Positions 52,641 through 61,346 of a DNA stretch of 64,000 nucleotides are shown piece by piece; positions within the stretch are counted from its first letter, which is position 1, and the number at the start of each line of letters is the position of its first letter. The notes beneath the pieces were generated by a model. The model saw only the letters and a program-made list of their open reading frames with translations. It was not told where the DNA came from and made no database searches. The position numbers were made by a program, and so were the translations under genes. This DNA comes from CAZNPA01 sp964575095 (GTDB taxonomy: Bacteria; Pseudomonadota; Alphaproteobacteria; Rickettsiales; SXRF01): assembly GCA_964575095.1 (NCBI GenBank), contig CAZNPA010000002.1, forward strand, positions 330,045 to 394,044, written 5' to 3'.

Positions 52641-53767
52641 AGAGAGACTTTATTCCCGGCGGTTCTCTTTAGTCTTCCGGCGAGTTCCAACTCTAATATA
52701 ATCGTAAGCGCGGCGGCGGCGGAGATGTCGCATTGCTCGATCAGCTCATCTATAGACACCGGTGTGATGCCGAGTTTTTCGATGACGCGCGCGCGGGCGC
52801 TGTCCACTTCTGCGTCGCTGACAGGTGCGGCGGGTGCTTTATATTCCGGCGAGTCGGTTTCCGCCATCGACTGGCCGCGCAGGTGCGCGACGCCCTGAAT
52901 AATATCCCCCGCAGCCTCCACCATATTTGCTCCCTGCTTGATGAGATAGTTGCAGCCGCGCGAGCGCGGGTCGAGCGGTGATCCGGGGACGGCGAACACC
53001 TCGCGGTCGTTCTCCACCGCGAACCGCGCCGTAATCAGCGAGCCGGATTTGGGCGACGCCTCGACGACCACCGTTCCCAAACTCATTCCGGCGATGATGC
53101 GGTTGCGGCCTGGGAACGCGCCGCTATAGGGAATGGCGCCGAACGGCTGTTCGCTGATAATAGCGCCACTCTCTTTTATTTGCGTATAGAGCATCTGGTT
53201 TTCCGGCGGATAAATATTGTCGATGCCGCCGGCGATGACGGCCACCGTGCCGGTGGAAAGCGATCCTTTATGCACGAAGCTGTCGATGCCGCGCGCGAGT
53301 CCCGACACGACGGTGAACCCCGCGTCGCCCAATTCCCGCGCCAGACGCTGCGCGAACTGGCAGCCGGTGGCGCTGGCATTGCGTGCGCCGACCATGGCGA
53401 CGCAATCCTTGTTCTGCCATAAATGCGGATGGCCGAGCACGGTGACGACCGGCGGCGGATCGCTGATGCTCATCAGCCATTGCGGGTAATCCGGCGCGCC
53501 GTATAAAATCATGCGTGCGCCGAAATTTTCTGCGGCGGCGATTTCTTTTTCCGCGTCGCTCTTGCTGAACGCCGACAGTGCTGAGCGCCTGCCGCCGCGC
53601 ACCGAAAGCGTCGGCAGCGCCTCTATCGCATCGGCGGCATTGCCGAACCGTTCCATCAACTGGAAGAACGTCACCGGCCCGACATTTTGCGTGCGGATCA
53701 GGCGCAGCACGTCGAGTAGGCGATCGCCCGCCAGGCTGTGATAGCTCATGCGGAAGGGCGGTTTCAT
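52598..53767 (-). CDS. dprA: DNA processing protein DprA
   Basis: DprA loads RecA on incoming single-stranded DNA during transformation. The 389-residue protein has a SAM-like N-terminus, the Rossmann-like Smf domain with MVGARNASATG, SGLARGIDS and PGRNRIIAG, and a C-terminal winged helix. The last 13 residues (SLPLEGGVAEQAG) are encoded by a palindromic repeat and are not family sequence; conserved homology ends at GNKVS. It follows plsY with one base between. Confidence 0.96.
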   Translation of the reverse strand: MKPPFRMSYHSLAGDRLLDVLRLIRTQNVGPVTFFQLMERFGNAADAIEALPTLSVRGGRRSALSAFSKSDAEKEIAAAENFGARMILYGAPDYPQWLMSISDPPPVVTVLGHPHLWQNKDCVAMVGARNASATGCQFAQRLARELGDAGFTVVSGLARGIDSFVHKGSLSTGTVAVIAGGIDNIYPPENQMLYTQIKESGAIISEQPFGAIPYSGAFPGRNRIIAGMSLGTVVVEASPKSGSLITARFAVENDREVFAVPGSPLDPRSRGCNYLIKQGANMVEAAGDIIQGVAHLRGQSMAETDSPEYKAPAAPVSDAEVDSARARVIEKLGITPVSIDELIEQCDISAAAALTIILELELAGRLKRTAGNKVSLSLPLEGGVAEQAG

Positions 53768-53768
53768 A

Positions 53769-54356
53769 TCACCCTTTTCTAAAACTATGCTCGCTGCCGG
53801 TCAACAATCGTTGAATGTTTCCGCGATGCGTAAAAAGTATCAGCGCCGCGAGGTTGAGGCAGAGCAGGGCGGCGAAATAATCGGCGATGACGTAGGCGGC
53901 GATGGAGGAATAGCCGACGGAAACCAGCGACGCCAGCGACGAGGTGCGCGTGACGAGGAACACCGCCAGCCACGTCGCGCAAACGATGGCGCCCAGCACC
54001 CAGTTCAAGCCGAACAGCACGCCGATGGCGGTGGCGACACCCTTGCCGCCGGAAAAATGCAGCCACACCGGAAACACGTGGCCGAGCACGACGAACAACC
54101 CGGCGATGGGCTGCATGTCGTTACTATAGATATATTGCGCCAGCCAGACGGCGGCGAAGCCTTTTCCGGCGTCGAGCAGCAGCGTGAGGATGCCGAGCGC
54201 CTTGTGGCCGGTGCGCATGACGTTGGTAGCGCCGATATTGCCCGAGCCGATGGCGCGGATGTCGCCGAGGCCAGCCGCTTTGGTGAGCAGCAAGCCGAAC
54301 GGAATGCTGCCCAGGAGGTAGGCCAGCGCTATCGTTCCGATGATCGATGTCAGCAT
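53769..54356 (-). CDS. plsY: Glycerol-3-phosphate acyltransferase PlsY
   Basis: PlsY acylates glycerol-3-phosphate from acyl-phosphate, starting phospholipid synthesis in the inner membrane. The 195-residue protein has about five membrane segments and the three conserved motifs: SIPFG (18-22 region), GSGNIGATNVMR, and HFSGGKGVATA. Its start overlaps the ruvX stop by seven bases. Confidence 0.97.
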   Translation of the reverse strand: MLTSIIGTIALAYLLGSIPFGLLLTKAAGLGDIRAIGSGNIGATNVMRTGHKALGILTLLLDAGKGFAAVWLAQYIYSNDMQPIAGLFVVLGHVFPVWLHFSGGKGVATAIGVLFGLNWVLGAIVCATWLAVFLVTRTSSLASLVSVGYSSIAAYVIADYFAALLCLNLAALILFTHRGNIQRLLTGSEHSFRKG

Positions 54357-54808
54357 GTGCTATCCAAATATCCCTGCAGCATATAGCTTGCCGCCAGTTT
54401 GTCCACCAGCTCGGCGCGGCGCGCGCGCGATAAATCGGCATCGAGCATGGTGCGCTCGACCGCCATCGTCGTCATGCGCTCGTCCCACAGCAGCATCGGC
54501 AGCGCGATTATTTTCCCAAGATTAGAAACGAAGCTGCGCGTCGATTGCGTGCGCGGGCCCAGGCTGCCGTCCATATTGACCGGATAGCCGATGACCAGCC
54601 CGCCGACGGCATGTTCCTTTATAATCTGTTCCAGTTTTTCCGCATCCTTATTGAATTTTCCGCGCTCGATGGTTTGAAACGGCGTCGCAATACGCCTGCC
54701 GCCGTCGGAGAGCGCGAGGCCAATCGTCTTCTCGCCGACGTCGAGCCCCAGGAGGCGCGAGGTTGCGGGCAGGGCGGCTACGAATTCTTTGGCGGTTGCA
54801 ATTAACAT
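54350..54808 (-). CDS. ruvX: Holliday junction resolvase-like RuvX (YqgF)
   Basis: A 152-residue RNase H-fold protein, essential in many bacteria and linked to 16S rRNA maturation as well as recombination. It has LLGLDVGEKTIGLALSD, VIGYPVNMDGSLGPR, LWDERMTT and the closing DKLAASYMLQGYLD. No Shine-Dalgarno is clear at the ATG. It is divergent from gatC, as in many alphaproteobacteria. Confidence 0.95.
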   Translation of the reverse strand: MLIATAKEFVAALPATSRLLGLDVGEKTIGLALSDGGRRIATPFQTIERGKFNKDAEKLEQIIKEHAVGGLVIGYPVNMDGSLGPRTQSTRSFVSNLGKIIALPMLLWDERMTTMAVERTMLDADLSRARRAELVDKLAASYMLQGYLDSTC

Positions 54809-54854
54809 ATAATCGCATTAAAACCTGTTTTCCTTATGTTTGTGAAGGCTTTTT

Positions 54855-55136
54855 ATGGATAAAGAGACGATTACCCGCATCGCCCGCCTGGCGCGCATCA
54901 AGGTCACCGATGCCGACAAGGAGCATTACGCCAAGGAACTGACCGGCATCCTGAAATGGATCGAGCAGCTCAATGAAATCAACACCGATGGCGTGCCGCT
55001 GATGACATCGGTTGCCGCCATGGATCTCCCGCGCCGCGCCGACAAAGTCACCGACGGCAACCAGCAGGAAGCCGTCGTCAAAAACGCACCGCAGAGCGAC
55101 TACGGGTGTTTTGTGGTTCCGAAGGTAATGGAATGA
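54855..55136 (+). CDS. gatC: Asp/Glu-tRNA(Asn/Gln) amidotransferase subunit GatC
   Basis: GatC bridges GatA and GatB in the tRNA-dependent amidotransferase. The 93-residue protein has ITRIARLARIKV, LTGILKWIEQLNEI and DYGCFVVPKVME, typical of the family. Start follows GAAGGCTTTTT. The gene stop overlaps the ATGA of the element-embedded frame that follows, and the gatA start is displaced by about 500 bases from its usual neighbouring position. Confidence 0.96.
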   Translation: MDKETITRIARLARIKVTDADKEHYAKELTGILKWIEQLNEINTDGVPLMTSVAAMDLPRRADKVTDGNQQEAVVKNAPQSDYGCFVVPKVME

Positions 55137-55154
55137 AGATGGAAGAATCTTTTG

Positions 55155-55233
55155 ACAACCCTCTCCCTAACCCTCCCCCTTCAAAGGGGGAGGGGATAAG
55201 AGAAAATGCCTGTTTTTCTTCAAAGGGAGAGGG
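55155..55233. repeat. Palindromic element before the DUF559 gene
   Basis: Contains CCCTCTCCCTAACCCTCCCC, CTTCAAAGGGGGAGGGG and CTTCAAAGGGAGAGGGA. The last segment is the Shine-Dalgarno of the DUF559 gene. Same family as 52450-52640 and 55588-55645. Confidence 0.85.
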
Positions 55234-55234
55234 A

Positions 55235-55651
55235 ATGAAGCGGAGCGTATCTCGCCGCAAGAGAGGCCCTCTCGGCCATGCTAAGAGATTACGCCGCACA
55301 CTTACCGAAATGGAGAAAATTCTTTGGTATCATCTTAGAGCCAAACGTTTTTCAGGATATAAATTCCGCAGGCAATATCCGGTTGGGCAGTACATTGCCG
55401 ATTTTGCTTCTATTCAATGCCATTTGATTATCGAACTCGATGGCAGCCAACATGCATGGCGAAGCGATGATGATAAAAGACGCGATAAATTTTTACGAGG
55501 CGAAGGGTTTAGAGTATTACGTTTCTGGAATAATGAGGTGCATGAGAATCTTGAAGGCGTATTGCAAACTATCCATAAAGCTCTACTTCCTTCCCCTCTC
55601 CCTTTGAAGGGAGAGGGTGCTCGCGTAGCGAGCGGGAGAGGGTTGATATGA
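55235..55651 (+). CDS. DUF559 endonuclease-domain protein inserted in the gatCAB operon
   Basis: A 138-residue protein of the DUF559 (Vsr-like, PD-(D/E)xK fold) family: KILWYHLRAKRFSGYKFRRQ, IADF with Asp56, IELDGSQH with Glu67 and Asp69, and GFRVLRFWNNEV. The start at 55235 follows AAGGGAGAGGGA, supplied by the palindromic element upstream; an in-frame start at 55133 coupled to gatC is possible but would translate the element itself. The last 20 residues (LLPSPLPLKGEGARVASG...) are encoded by the element downstream. Activity is not tested; nuclease is inferred from fold. Confidence 0.9.
   Translation: MKRSVSRRKRGPLGHAKRLRRTLTEMEKILWYHLRAKRFSGYKFRRQYPVGQYIADFASIQCHLIIELDGSQHAWRSDDDKRRDKFLRGEGFRVLRFWNNEVHENLEGVLQTIHKALLPSPLPLKGEGARVASGRGLI
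55588..55645. repeat. Palindromic element after the DUF559 gene
   Basis: CCCCTCTCCCTTTGAAGGGAGAGGG followed by GTGCTCGCGTAGCGAGCGGGAGAGGG. It codes for the DUF559 C-terminus and carries the GGGAGAGGG Shine-Dalgarno of gatA. Confidence 0.88.
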
Positions 55652-57117
55652 GTACTTTAAATCAACTTACTCTCGCTCAAATGCGCGATGGCCTTAAGGC
55701 CAAGAAGTTTTCGGCCGTCGAACTGGCCGAGGCGCATCTTGCCGAGATCGAAAAAACGAATGCGCATTATAACGCCTTTATCACCGTCACGCGCGAGAAG
55801 GCCTTAGAGCAGGCCAAAGCCGCCGACGCGAAGCTGGCCAAGGGGCAGGGCGGGTTGGTCGAAGGCGTGCCGGTCGGCGTCAAGGATTTATTCTGCACCA
55901 AAGATATTTTGACGACAGCGGCATCGCACATCTTAGATGGCTTCAAACCGCAATACGAATCGACGGTCACGCAAAAAATCTGGGACGAAGGTGGCGTCAT
56001 GCTGGGCAAGCTCAACATGGACGAATTCGCCATGGGCTCGGCCAATATCAATTCTTATTATGGACCGGTGAAGAATCCGTGGAAGAAAAAAGGCGGTCCG
56101 GATTTGGTTCCCGGCGGCTCGTCCGGCGGCTCGGCTGCTTCCGTGGCGGCGCATTTAGCACCCATTGCATTGGGTACCGACACCGGCGGTTCGATCCGCC
56201 AGCCGGCGTCGTTCTGCGGCATCGCCGGGATAAAACCCACCTATGGCCGTTGCTCGCGCTGGGGCATCGTCGCCTTTGCCAGCTCGCTCGATCAGGCCGG
56301 TTTGCTCGCCAAAGACGTGCGCGACAGCGCCATCATGCTCAAGGTCATCTGCGGCCACGATCCGAAAGATTCGACGTCGGCTAATCTTGCCGTTCCCGAT
56401 TTTGAAAAAGTGCTGACGGGAAATATCAAAGGCAAGAAAATCGGCATCCCCAAGGAATACCGCGTCGACGGCATGGACCCGGAGATCGTCGCCATGTGGG
56501 AGAAGGGCGCAAAATTATTGAAAGACGCGGGCGCCGAGATCGTCGACGTCTCGCTGCCGCATACGATGGCAGCGCTGGCGACGTATTATATCGTCGCACC
56601 CGCGGAATGTTCCTCCAACCTGGCGCGTTACGACGGCGTGCGCTTCGGCCTGCGCGCAACACCGGCATCCGGCAGCCTGATGGACATGTACGAGGAGACG
56701 CGCGCCGCCGGGTTCGGCAAGGAAGTCAAAAAACGCATTCTGGTCGGAACGTATGTTTTATCGGCGGGATATTACGACGCCTATTACAAAAAGGCGCAGC
56801 GCGTGCGCTGGTTGATCGCCGAGGATTTCCGTAAAGTGTTCTCGACCGTCGATGCGCTGCTGACGCCGACGGCGCCGACGGCTGCTTTCGCGCTAGGTGA
56901 AAAACAAACCAATCCCATCACCATGTATTTGAATGACGTCTTCACCGTGCCGGCGTCGCTGGCTGGCCTGCCCGCGATGTCGATCCCCGGCGGACTTAAT
57001 AAAGACGGCCTGCCGCTGGGACTCCAAATCATCGGCAAGGCGTTCGATGAGGAGAGCGTGCTCGGCATTTCCTATGCGCTCGAACAGGCAATCGACTTTT
57101 CCGCGAGGCCGCTATGA
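55648..57117 (+). CDS. gatA: Asp/Glu-tRNA(Asn/Gln) amidotransferase subunit GatA
   Basis: GatA is the amidase that releases ammonia from glutamine. The 489-residue protein has the Ser-Ser-Lys triad: Lys79 in GVKD, Ser158 in GGSSGGSA, Ser182 in DTGGSIRQP. The start overlaps the DUF559 stop (ATGA), with the Shine-Dalgarno GGGAGAGGG inside the palindromic element. Its stop overlaps gatB. Confidence 0.98.
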   Translation: MSTLNQLTLAQMRDGLKAKKFSAVELAEAHLAEIEKTNAHYNAFITVTREKALEQAKAADAKLAKGQGGLVEGVPVGVKDLFCTKDILTTAASHILDGFKPQYESTVTQKIWDEGGVMLGKLNMDEFAMGSANINSYYGPVKNPWKKKGGPDLVPGGSSGGSAASVAAHLAPIALGTDTGGSIRQPASFCGIAGIKPTYGRCSRWGIVAFASSLDQAGLLAKDVRDSAIMLKVICGHDPKDSTSANLAVPDFEKVLTGNIKGKKIGIPKEYRVDGMDPEIVAMWEKGAKLLKDAGAEIVDVSLPHTMAALATYYIVAPAECSSNLARYDGVRFGLRATPASGSLMDMYEETRAAGFGKEVKKRILVGTYVLSAGYYDAYYKKAQRVRWLIAEDFRKVFSTVDALLTPTAPTAAFALGEKQTNPITMYLNDVFTVPASLAGLPAMSIPGGLNKDGLPLGLQIIGKAFDEESVLGISYALEQAIDFSARPL

Positions 57118-58559
57118 TGATAAAAGGCAACACCGGCGAGTGGGAGATCATCATCGGGCTGGAGGTGCACGCGCAGGTGACGACCGAATCGAAATTATTT
57201 TCCGGGGCGGCGGCGGCGTTCGGCAACGAGCCTAACAGCAACGTCTCGTTCGTCGATGCCGGCATGCCGGGGATGCTGCCGGTCATCAACGAAAAAGTCA
57301 TCGAGCAGGCGGTCAAGGCAGGGCTTGCCATCAATGCGCAGATCAATCTAAAGAGCGTGTTCGACCGCAAGAATTATTTCTATCCCGACCTGCCGCAAGG
57401 CTACCAGATTTCGCAGTATCTCGATCCCATCGTGGGGAAGGGCGAAGTAACACTCGACATGCCGGGCGGCGTGACCAAGAAAGTCGGCATCACGCGCATC
57501 CATTTGGAGCAGGACGCCGGAAAATCATTGCACGAATACAACCCCAAATTTAGCTACATCGACCTGAACCGCGCCGGCGTGCCGCTGATGGAGATCGTCT
57601 CCGAGCCGGACATGCGCTCGGCCGACGAAGCCGCCGCCTACATCAAAAAACTGCGCTCGATTCTGCGCTATATCGGCGCCTGCGATGGCGACATGGAAAA
57701 AGGCAATTTGCGCTGCGACGCCAACGTCTCCGTCCGGAAGCCCGGCGCTCCGCTCGGCACGCGCTGCGAAATCAAGAACGTGAATTCCGTTCGCTTTCTG
57801 CACAAAGCCATCCTGTTCGAGGCCGAGCGGCAGGTGGAGATTCTGGAATCCGGCGGCAAAATCGATCAGGAAACGCGCCTCTTCGATTCCGACAAGGGCG
57901 AGACGCGCACCATGCGCAGCAAGGAAGACGCCATGGATTACCGCTATTTCCCCGATCCCGATTTGTTGCCGCTGGAATTCTCGCAGGCCTTCGTCGATGG
58001 CTTGAAAAAAACGCTGCCCGAACTGCCCGACCAGAAAAAACAGCGCTATATGGAAAAACTTGGGCTCTCCGCCTACGATGCCAGCGTCATCGTCTCTGAG
58101 CAAGCGATTGCGGAATTTTATGAACGACTTTCGGCCAAGCACGACGCCAAACTTGCCGCCAACTGGATGACCGGCGAATTGTTCGGGCGCTTGAACAAGC
58201 TGGGTGTCGAGATCGAGCAATCGCCGATCACGGCCGAGAAGTTCAGCGGCTTGCTGGCGCTGATCGAGGACAACACCATCTCCGGCAAAATCGCCAAAGA
58301 CGTGCTCGATATCATGATCGAGAGCGGCAAGGACGCGGCCAGCATCGTCGAAGAAAAGGGTATGAAGCAGGTCACCGATACCGGCGCCATCGAGAAAGTG
58401 ATCGACGAGGTGATGGCGGCGAATCAGGACAAGGTGGCGGAATATCGCTCCGGCAAGGATAAGCTGTTCGGCTTCTTCGTCGGTCAGGTGATGAAGGCGT
58501 CGGGCGGCAAGGCCAACCCCGCGGCAGTCAACGACTTGCTGAAGAAAAAGCTTTCTTAA
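57114..58559 (+). CDS. gatB: Asp/Glu-tRNA(Asn/Gln) amidotransferase subunit GatB
   Basis: GatB activates the misacylated tRNA and receives the ammonia. The 481-residue protein has EIIIGLEVHAQV, FDRKNYFYPDLPQGYQISQ, MEIVSEPDMRS, CDANVSVRKPG and the C-terminal YqeY-like tail. The start overlaps the gatA stop (ATGATG). This completes the gatCAB set that makes Asn-tRNA and/or Gln-tRNA. Confidence 0.98.
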   Translation: MMIKGNTGEWEIIIGLEVHAQVTTESKLFSGAAAAFGNEPNSNVSFVDAGMPGMLPVINEKVIEQAVKAGLAINAQINLKSVFDRKNYFYPDLPQGYQISQYLDPIVGKGEVTLDMPGGVTKKVGITRIHLEQDAGKSLHEYNPKFSYIDLNRAGVPLMEIVSEPDMRSADEAAAYIKKLRSILRYIGACDGDMEKGNLRCDANVSVRKPGAPLGTRCEIKNVNSVRFLHKAILFEAERQVEILESGGKIDQETRLFDSDKGETRTMRSKEDAMDYRYFPDPDLLPLEFSQAFVDGLKKTLPELPDQKKQRYMEKLGLSAYDASVIVSEQAIAEFYERLSAKHDAKLAANWMTGELFGRLNKLGVEIEQSPITAEKFSGLLALIEDNTISGKIAKDVLDIMIESGKDAASIVEEKGMKQVTDTGAIEKVIDEVMAANQDKVAEYRSGKDKLFGFFVGQVMKASGGKANPAAVNDLLKKKLS

Positions 58560-58612
58560 CGCCATTTGGCACAAAGTTTGCTTTTATACGGTCAAACCCA
58601 TGGAGTTTCTGC

Positions 58613-59239
58613 GTGCGCCCGTTATTTGGTATTGTTTTCATTTTGTTCCTATCGGCCTGTACCGCATTCAACGGTTCGCTGTTTACCGGTTTGCCGCCGG
58701 CCACTGACATAGCGATGGGCGCCGGGGCGGTCGGCCTGATGTACGGCGATGACATCGCCAATATGAGTGAGGAAGATATTTCGCTCAAAAATGCCACGCC
58801 GCCGCGGGCGAAATCCGCAGTGACACGCGTTGCCAACGGAATCCGCGACAATGTGCACGCCACCGGCAAGCATCTCAAGGATTGGTGGATGTATAAGCCG
58901 GAAGAGCTTCCGCCGAACGTCATTCCCGACAGCTATTGTTATCGCGCGCAGGGTGACGTGCTGTGCTACCGCGCGCCGGTGGCGGGTTGGGAGCACCGTC
59001 TGGTCGGCTATCAGGGCACCTTTGCCGCCGCGCCGCCACCGGTAGTGACGCGGCCGCTGCCGGCGCAGAGCGCTGCCGGTCAGAAAACGCCCGCCAGCCG
59101 CGTTGCCGCGTCGCAGCCGGTGTTTAGCGAACTGCCGCCGGAACCGAAAGCGGAGCCTAAGATCAATGTCGAGGAACCGGAAGCGACGGAAAACGTCCAT
59201 GAGAATGTCACCGACCCCGCCCTGGCGCCGCAGCTCTAA
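58613..59239 (+). CDS. Lipoprotein of unknown function
   Basis: A 208-residue protein starting at GTG (58613) with GGAG seven bases before. The signal MRPLFGIVFILFLSACTAFN has a good lipobox (LSAC). The mature part has a Trp/Pro patch (DWWMYKPEELPPNVIPDSYC), two Cys, and a Pro/Ala/Glu-rich C-terminus. It is probably anchored in the outer membrane. No named family. Confidence 0.78.
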   Translation: MRPLFGIVFILFLSACTAFNGSLFTGLPPATDIAMGAGAVGLMYGDDIANMSEEDISLKNATPPRAKSAVTRVANGIRDNVHATGKHLKDWWMYKPEELPPNVIPDSYCYRAQGDVLCYRAPVAGWEHRLVGYQGTFAAAPPPVVTRPLPAQSAAGQKTPASRVAASQPVFSELPPEPKAEPKINVEEPEATENVHENVTDPALAPQL

Positions 59240-59734
59240 CTACTTGTTGTCGATTTTAGCGATGGAGCTGGCCGCCAGCTTTTCCGTTTCCTTGTAATCG
59301 AGCATGGCGGTTAGCAGTTTCCTGAGTGCGCGCTGGTTACCGCGGTTTTTGGCTGCCTGCGCCGAAACCAGCAGCCCGAGCGGAGTGATGCCCAGTAATT
59401 TCCTGGCTTTGCGCGAATAGAGCTCGGCGCTTTCCGGATCGGATGCCGCCAGCGCGGCGACGCCGGAGGTCAGCGTCGAGAGGCCTTGCTGGTAACGCAC
59501 CAGTTTGCGGTGTTCGAGAAAACGTTTGGGCGCCGCAATCGCCATGCGGATCAGCGCGTAGACATAGGCAATCGCCCAGGCCACGGCAAACGCCATCAAC
59601 ATCAGAAAAGCAAAACTGGTATCGATGCGCCAATCGAACCAGTGCACGACGACCCGGCCGGGATGGTCGGAGATCCACGCCGCACCGAAGCCGACGGCGG
59701 TCAAAAACAGCAATAGAAAAAGCAGCCGTATCAT
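59240..59734 (-). CDS. Short HemY-family protein
   Basis: The 164-residue protein has the HemY N-terminal architecture: two membrane segments (MIRLLFLLLFLTAVGFGA, FAFLMLMAFAVAWAIAYV) around HPGRVVVHWFDWRIDT, then a short helical part starting APKRFLEHRKLVRYQQGL. Typical HemY is about 400 residues with further TPR repeats; these are missing here, and the stop abuts the end of the convergent lipoprotein gene. It may be a truncated or naturally short form. It is coupled to the COG4223-type gene (ATGA). Confidence 0.75.
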   Translation of the reverse strand: MIRLLFLLLFLTAVGFGAAWISDHPGRVVVHWFDWRIDTSFAFLMLMAFAVAWAIAYVYALIRMAIAAPKRFLEHRKLVRYQQGLSTLTSGVAALAASDPESAELYSRKARKLLGITPLGLLVSAQAAKNRGNQRALRKLLTAMLDYKETEKLAASSIAKIDNK

Positions 59735-60600
59735 GGCGTTTGCAGTTCTTGCGCCAGCGTTGCCTGCAGCGCCGCCACTGCCTCGCGCATGCCGAGGTAG
59801 CTTTCCGCTTGCTTCGTCCAGGCGGAAAAACTATCGGCGGCGGGTGGCGAAAGCTGCGCCATTTCCTTGAGCGCAGGCTCAATCTCGCCGCGGTCGAGCT
59901 TGGCTTCGGCGCGGGCGATCACCGATTCGTCATCGGCGCCTTGTTGCGCTTCGCCGATCTTGCGGATGCGTATCAGCGATTGCAACGTCGTGGTAAGCGA
60001 TCCGGCCGTTGCTGAAGGTGCCAGCGCTTTGGGTATCGTCGCTTCAAAATCGGCTTTGAGCGAGGCCGGCGTCGGCGCGCCCTTGTCGGCAAACGGCGCC
60101 AGTTTTTCCAGTACCGCCTGCGCCTCTTTATTGTTTTGCATCAGGAGGCCAAGCCGCATCCACGGCTCACGGAAAGGCTCGCCGCGCGTGATCGCTTCCT
60201 TCATCTGGTAAAATAGAGTTGTGGCGGTAGCGCGGCCGTTGCTGTTTTCCACCTGCCGTTGCAGATCGCTTAAGCGTTGTTCGATCTGCGCGAGGCGGCC
60301 GTCTTCGGAAACGGTCGGTGACGGGCCGGCATCCATCGGCAGCGGCGGCGGAGGCATCGGCGCCGCCCCCAGTTTTTTTACGCGCTCCTCCAGCGCCTGC
60401 AGGCGCGAGGCCATAGCGGTGATGTCGGCGGGATTTTGCGGTGCGTGCGGCTCAATCGCCGACGTTGGCAACAGGCGCGGTACGACGTAAATAAATGCCA
60501 GCAACAGCACGATCAGCAGGCCGATCTTAATGGCGAGCAGACGCAGGCGGGCGAGGATGCCTGGCGCGGGCGGCGTTGCAGTTGGCGGCGTGTCGTTCAT
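59731..60600 (-). CDS. COG4223/mitofilin-like inner membrane protein
   Basis: A 289-residue protein: one membrane anchor (about residues 20-40), a coiled-coil part (RLQALEERVKKLG; RLAQIEQRLSDLQRQVENSN), then a helical domain with PWMRLGLLMQNNKEAQAVLEKLA and IRKIGEAQQGADDESV. This family sits between hemD and hemY in alphaproteobacteria and is related in sequence organisation to mitofilin. ATGA couplings at both ends. The start at 60600 overlaps hemD's stop. Confidence 0.85.
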   Translation of the reverse strand: MNDTPPTATPPAPGILARLRLLAIKIGLLIVLLLAFIYVVPRLLPTSAIEPHAPQNPADITAMASRLQALEERVKKLGAAPMPPPPLPMDAGPSPTVSEDGRLAQIEQRLSDLQRQVENSNGRATATTLFYQMKEAITRGEPFREPWMRLGLLMQNNKEAQAVLEKLAPFADKGAPTPASLKADFEATIPKALAPSATAGSLTTTLQSLIRIRKIGEAQQGADDESVIARAEAKLDRGEIEPALKEMAQLSPPAADSFSAWTKQAESYLGMREAVAALQATLAQELQTP

Positions 60601-61346
60601 CCGGTTCCCTGATCGTGCATCAGGCAATTATCTATGCACTCGACGAGCGATGCAAGCGTGGGTTTCTGTGCGACAAATACGCTGCGCCATTTCGCTTTGG
60701 CCAGCGGCTCGGCGACGGTATCGCTGAAACAGCAGGCGGCGACGCCGGAAAGTTGCGTCTTGAGTTTGGCTTTGGTTACGAGCGTCATGAACGTTTTGGC
60801 CGTACGTTGCGATAGGAAAGTGATGGCGTCGATGTGCTGCCGTTTCAAATGCTCGCAAAAAACATCAGAAAACTGCGTCGCCTCCAGTGATTCGTAGACG
60901 ACGACGCGCTGGGTCAGCATGCCCTGCCGCGCCAGTATTTCAGCCAGATCCGATCTCACATGCTCGGCGGAAACATAAAGAAAACGCGACTCAAGGTCGT
61001 AGGAGGAAAGGATATATTCGATCATCTGCTGTGTCGTGCCGCCGGCGGTGGTGACACGCGTGAATCCGGCGGAGCTGGCGACTCCGGCCGTGGCTTCGCC
61101 GACGCATAAGAGCGGCAGGTCGCGCAGTTCTGAAAGCGCCGCCAGAGCATGTACGCCGTGTCGGCTGGTGACCAGCACGGCGGCGGGATCGTGTTCGAGC
61201 GCGGCGGAAAGCGGCGCCGCTGCCGTATGCTGCAGCAGTATGCGCGACAGCGGCTCGTAGACCACCGAAAATCCGCGCTGGTGCAGCATCTCGCCCAAGC
61301 CGTCCCTTTCTTCCTTTGGCCGCGTGACGACGATGGTTTTGCTCAT
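60597..61346 (-). CDS. hemD: Uroporphyrinogen-III synthase HemD
   Basis: HemD closes hydroxymethylbilane to uroporphyrinogen III. The 249-residue protein begins IVVTRPKEERDGLGEML and has the two-lobed pattern of this poorly conserved family: VLVTSRHGVHALA, LLCVGEATAG and FLSQRTAKTFM at the expected spacing. Followed by the COG4223-like gene, as is usual. Start overlaps acpS's stop. Confidence 0.9.
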   Translation of the reverse strand: MSKTIVVTRPKEERDGLGEMLHQRGFSVVYEPLSRILLQHTAAAPLSAALEHDPAAVLVTSRHGVHALAALSELRDLPLLCVGEATAGVASSAGFTRVTTAGGTTQQMIEYILSSYDLESRFLYVSAEHVRSDLAEILARQGMLTQRVVVYESLEATQFSDVFCEHLKRQHIDAITFLSQRTAKTFMTLVTKAKLKTQLSGVAACCFSDTVAEPLAKAKWRSVFVAQKPTLASLVECIDNCLMHDQGTG

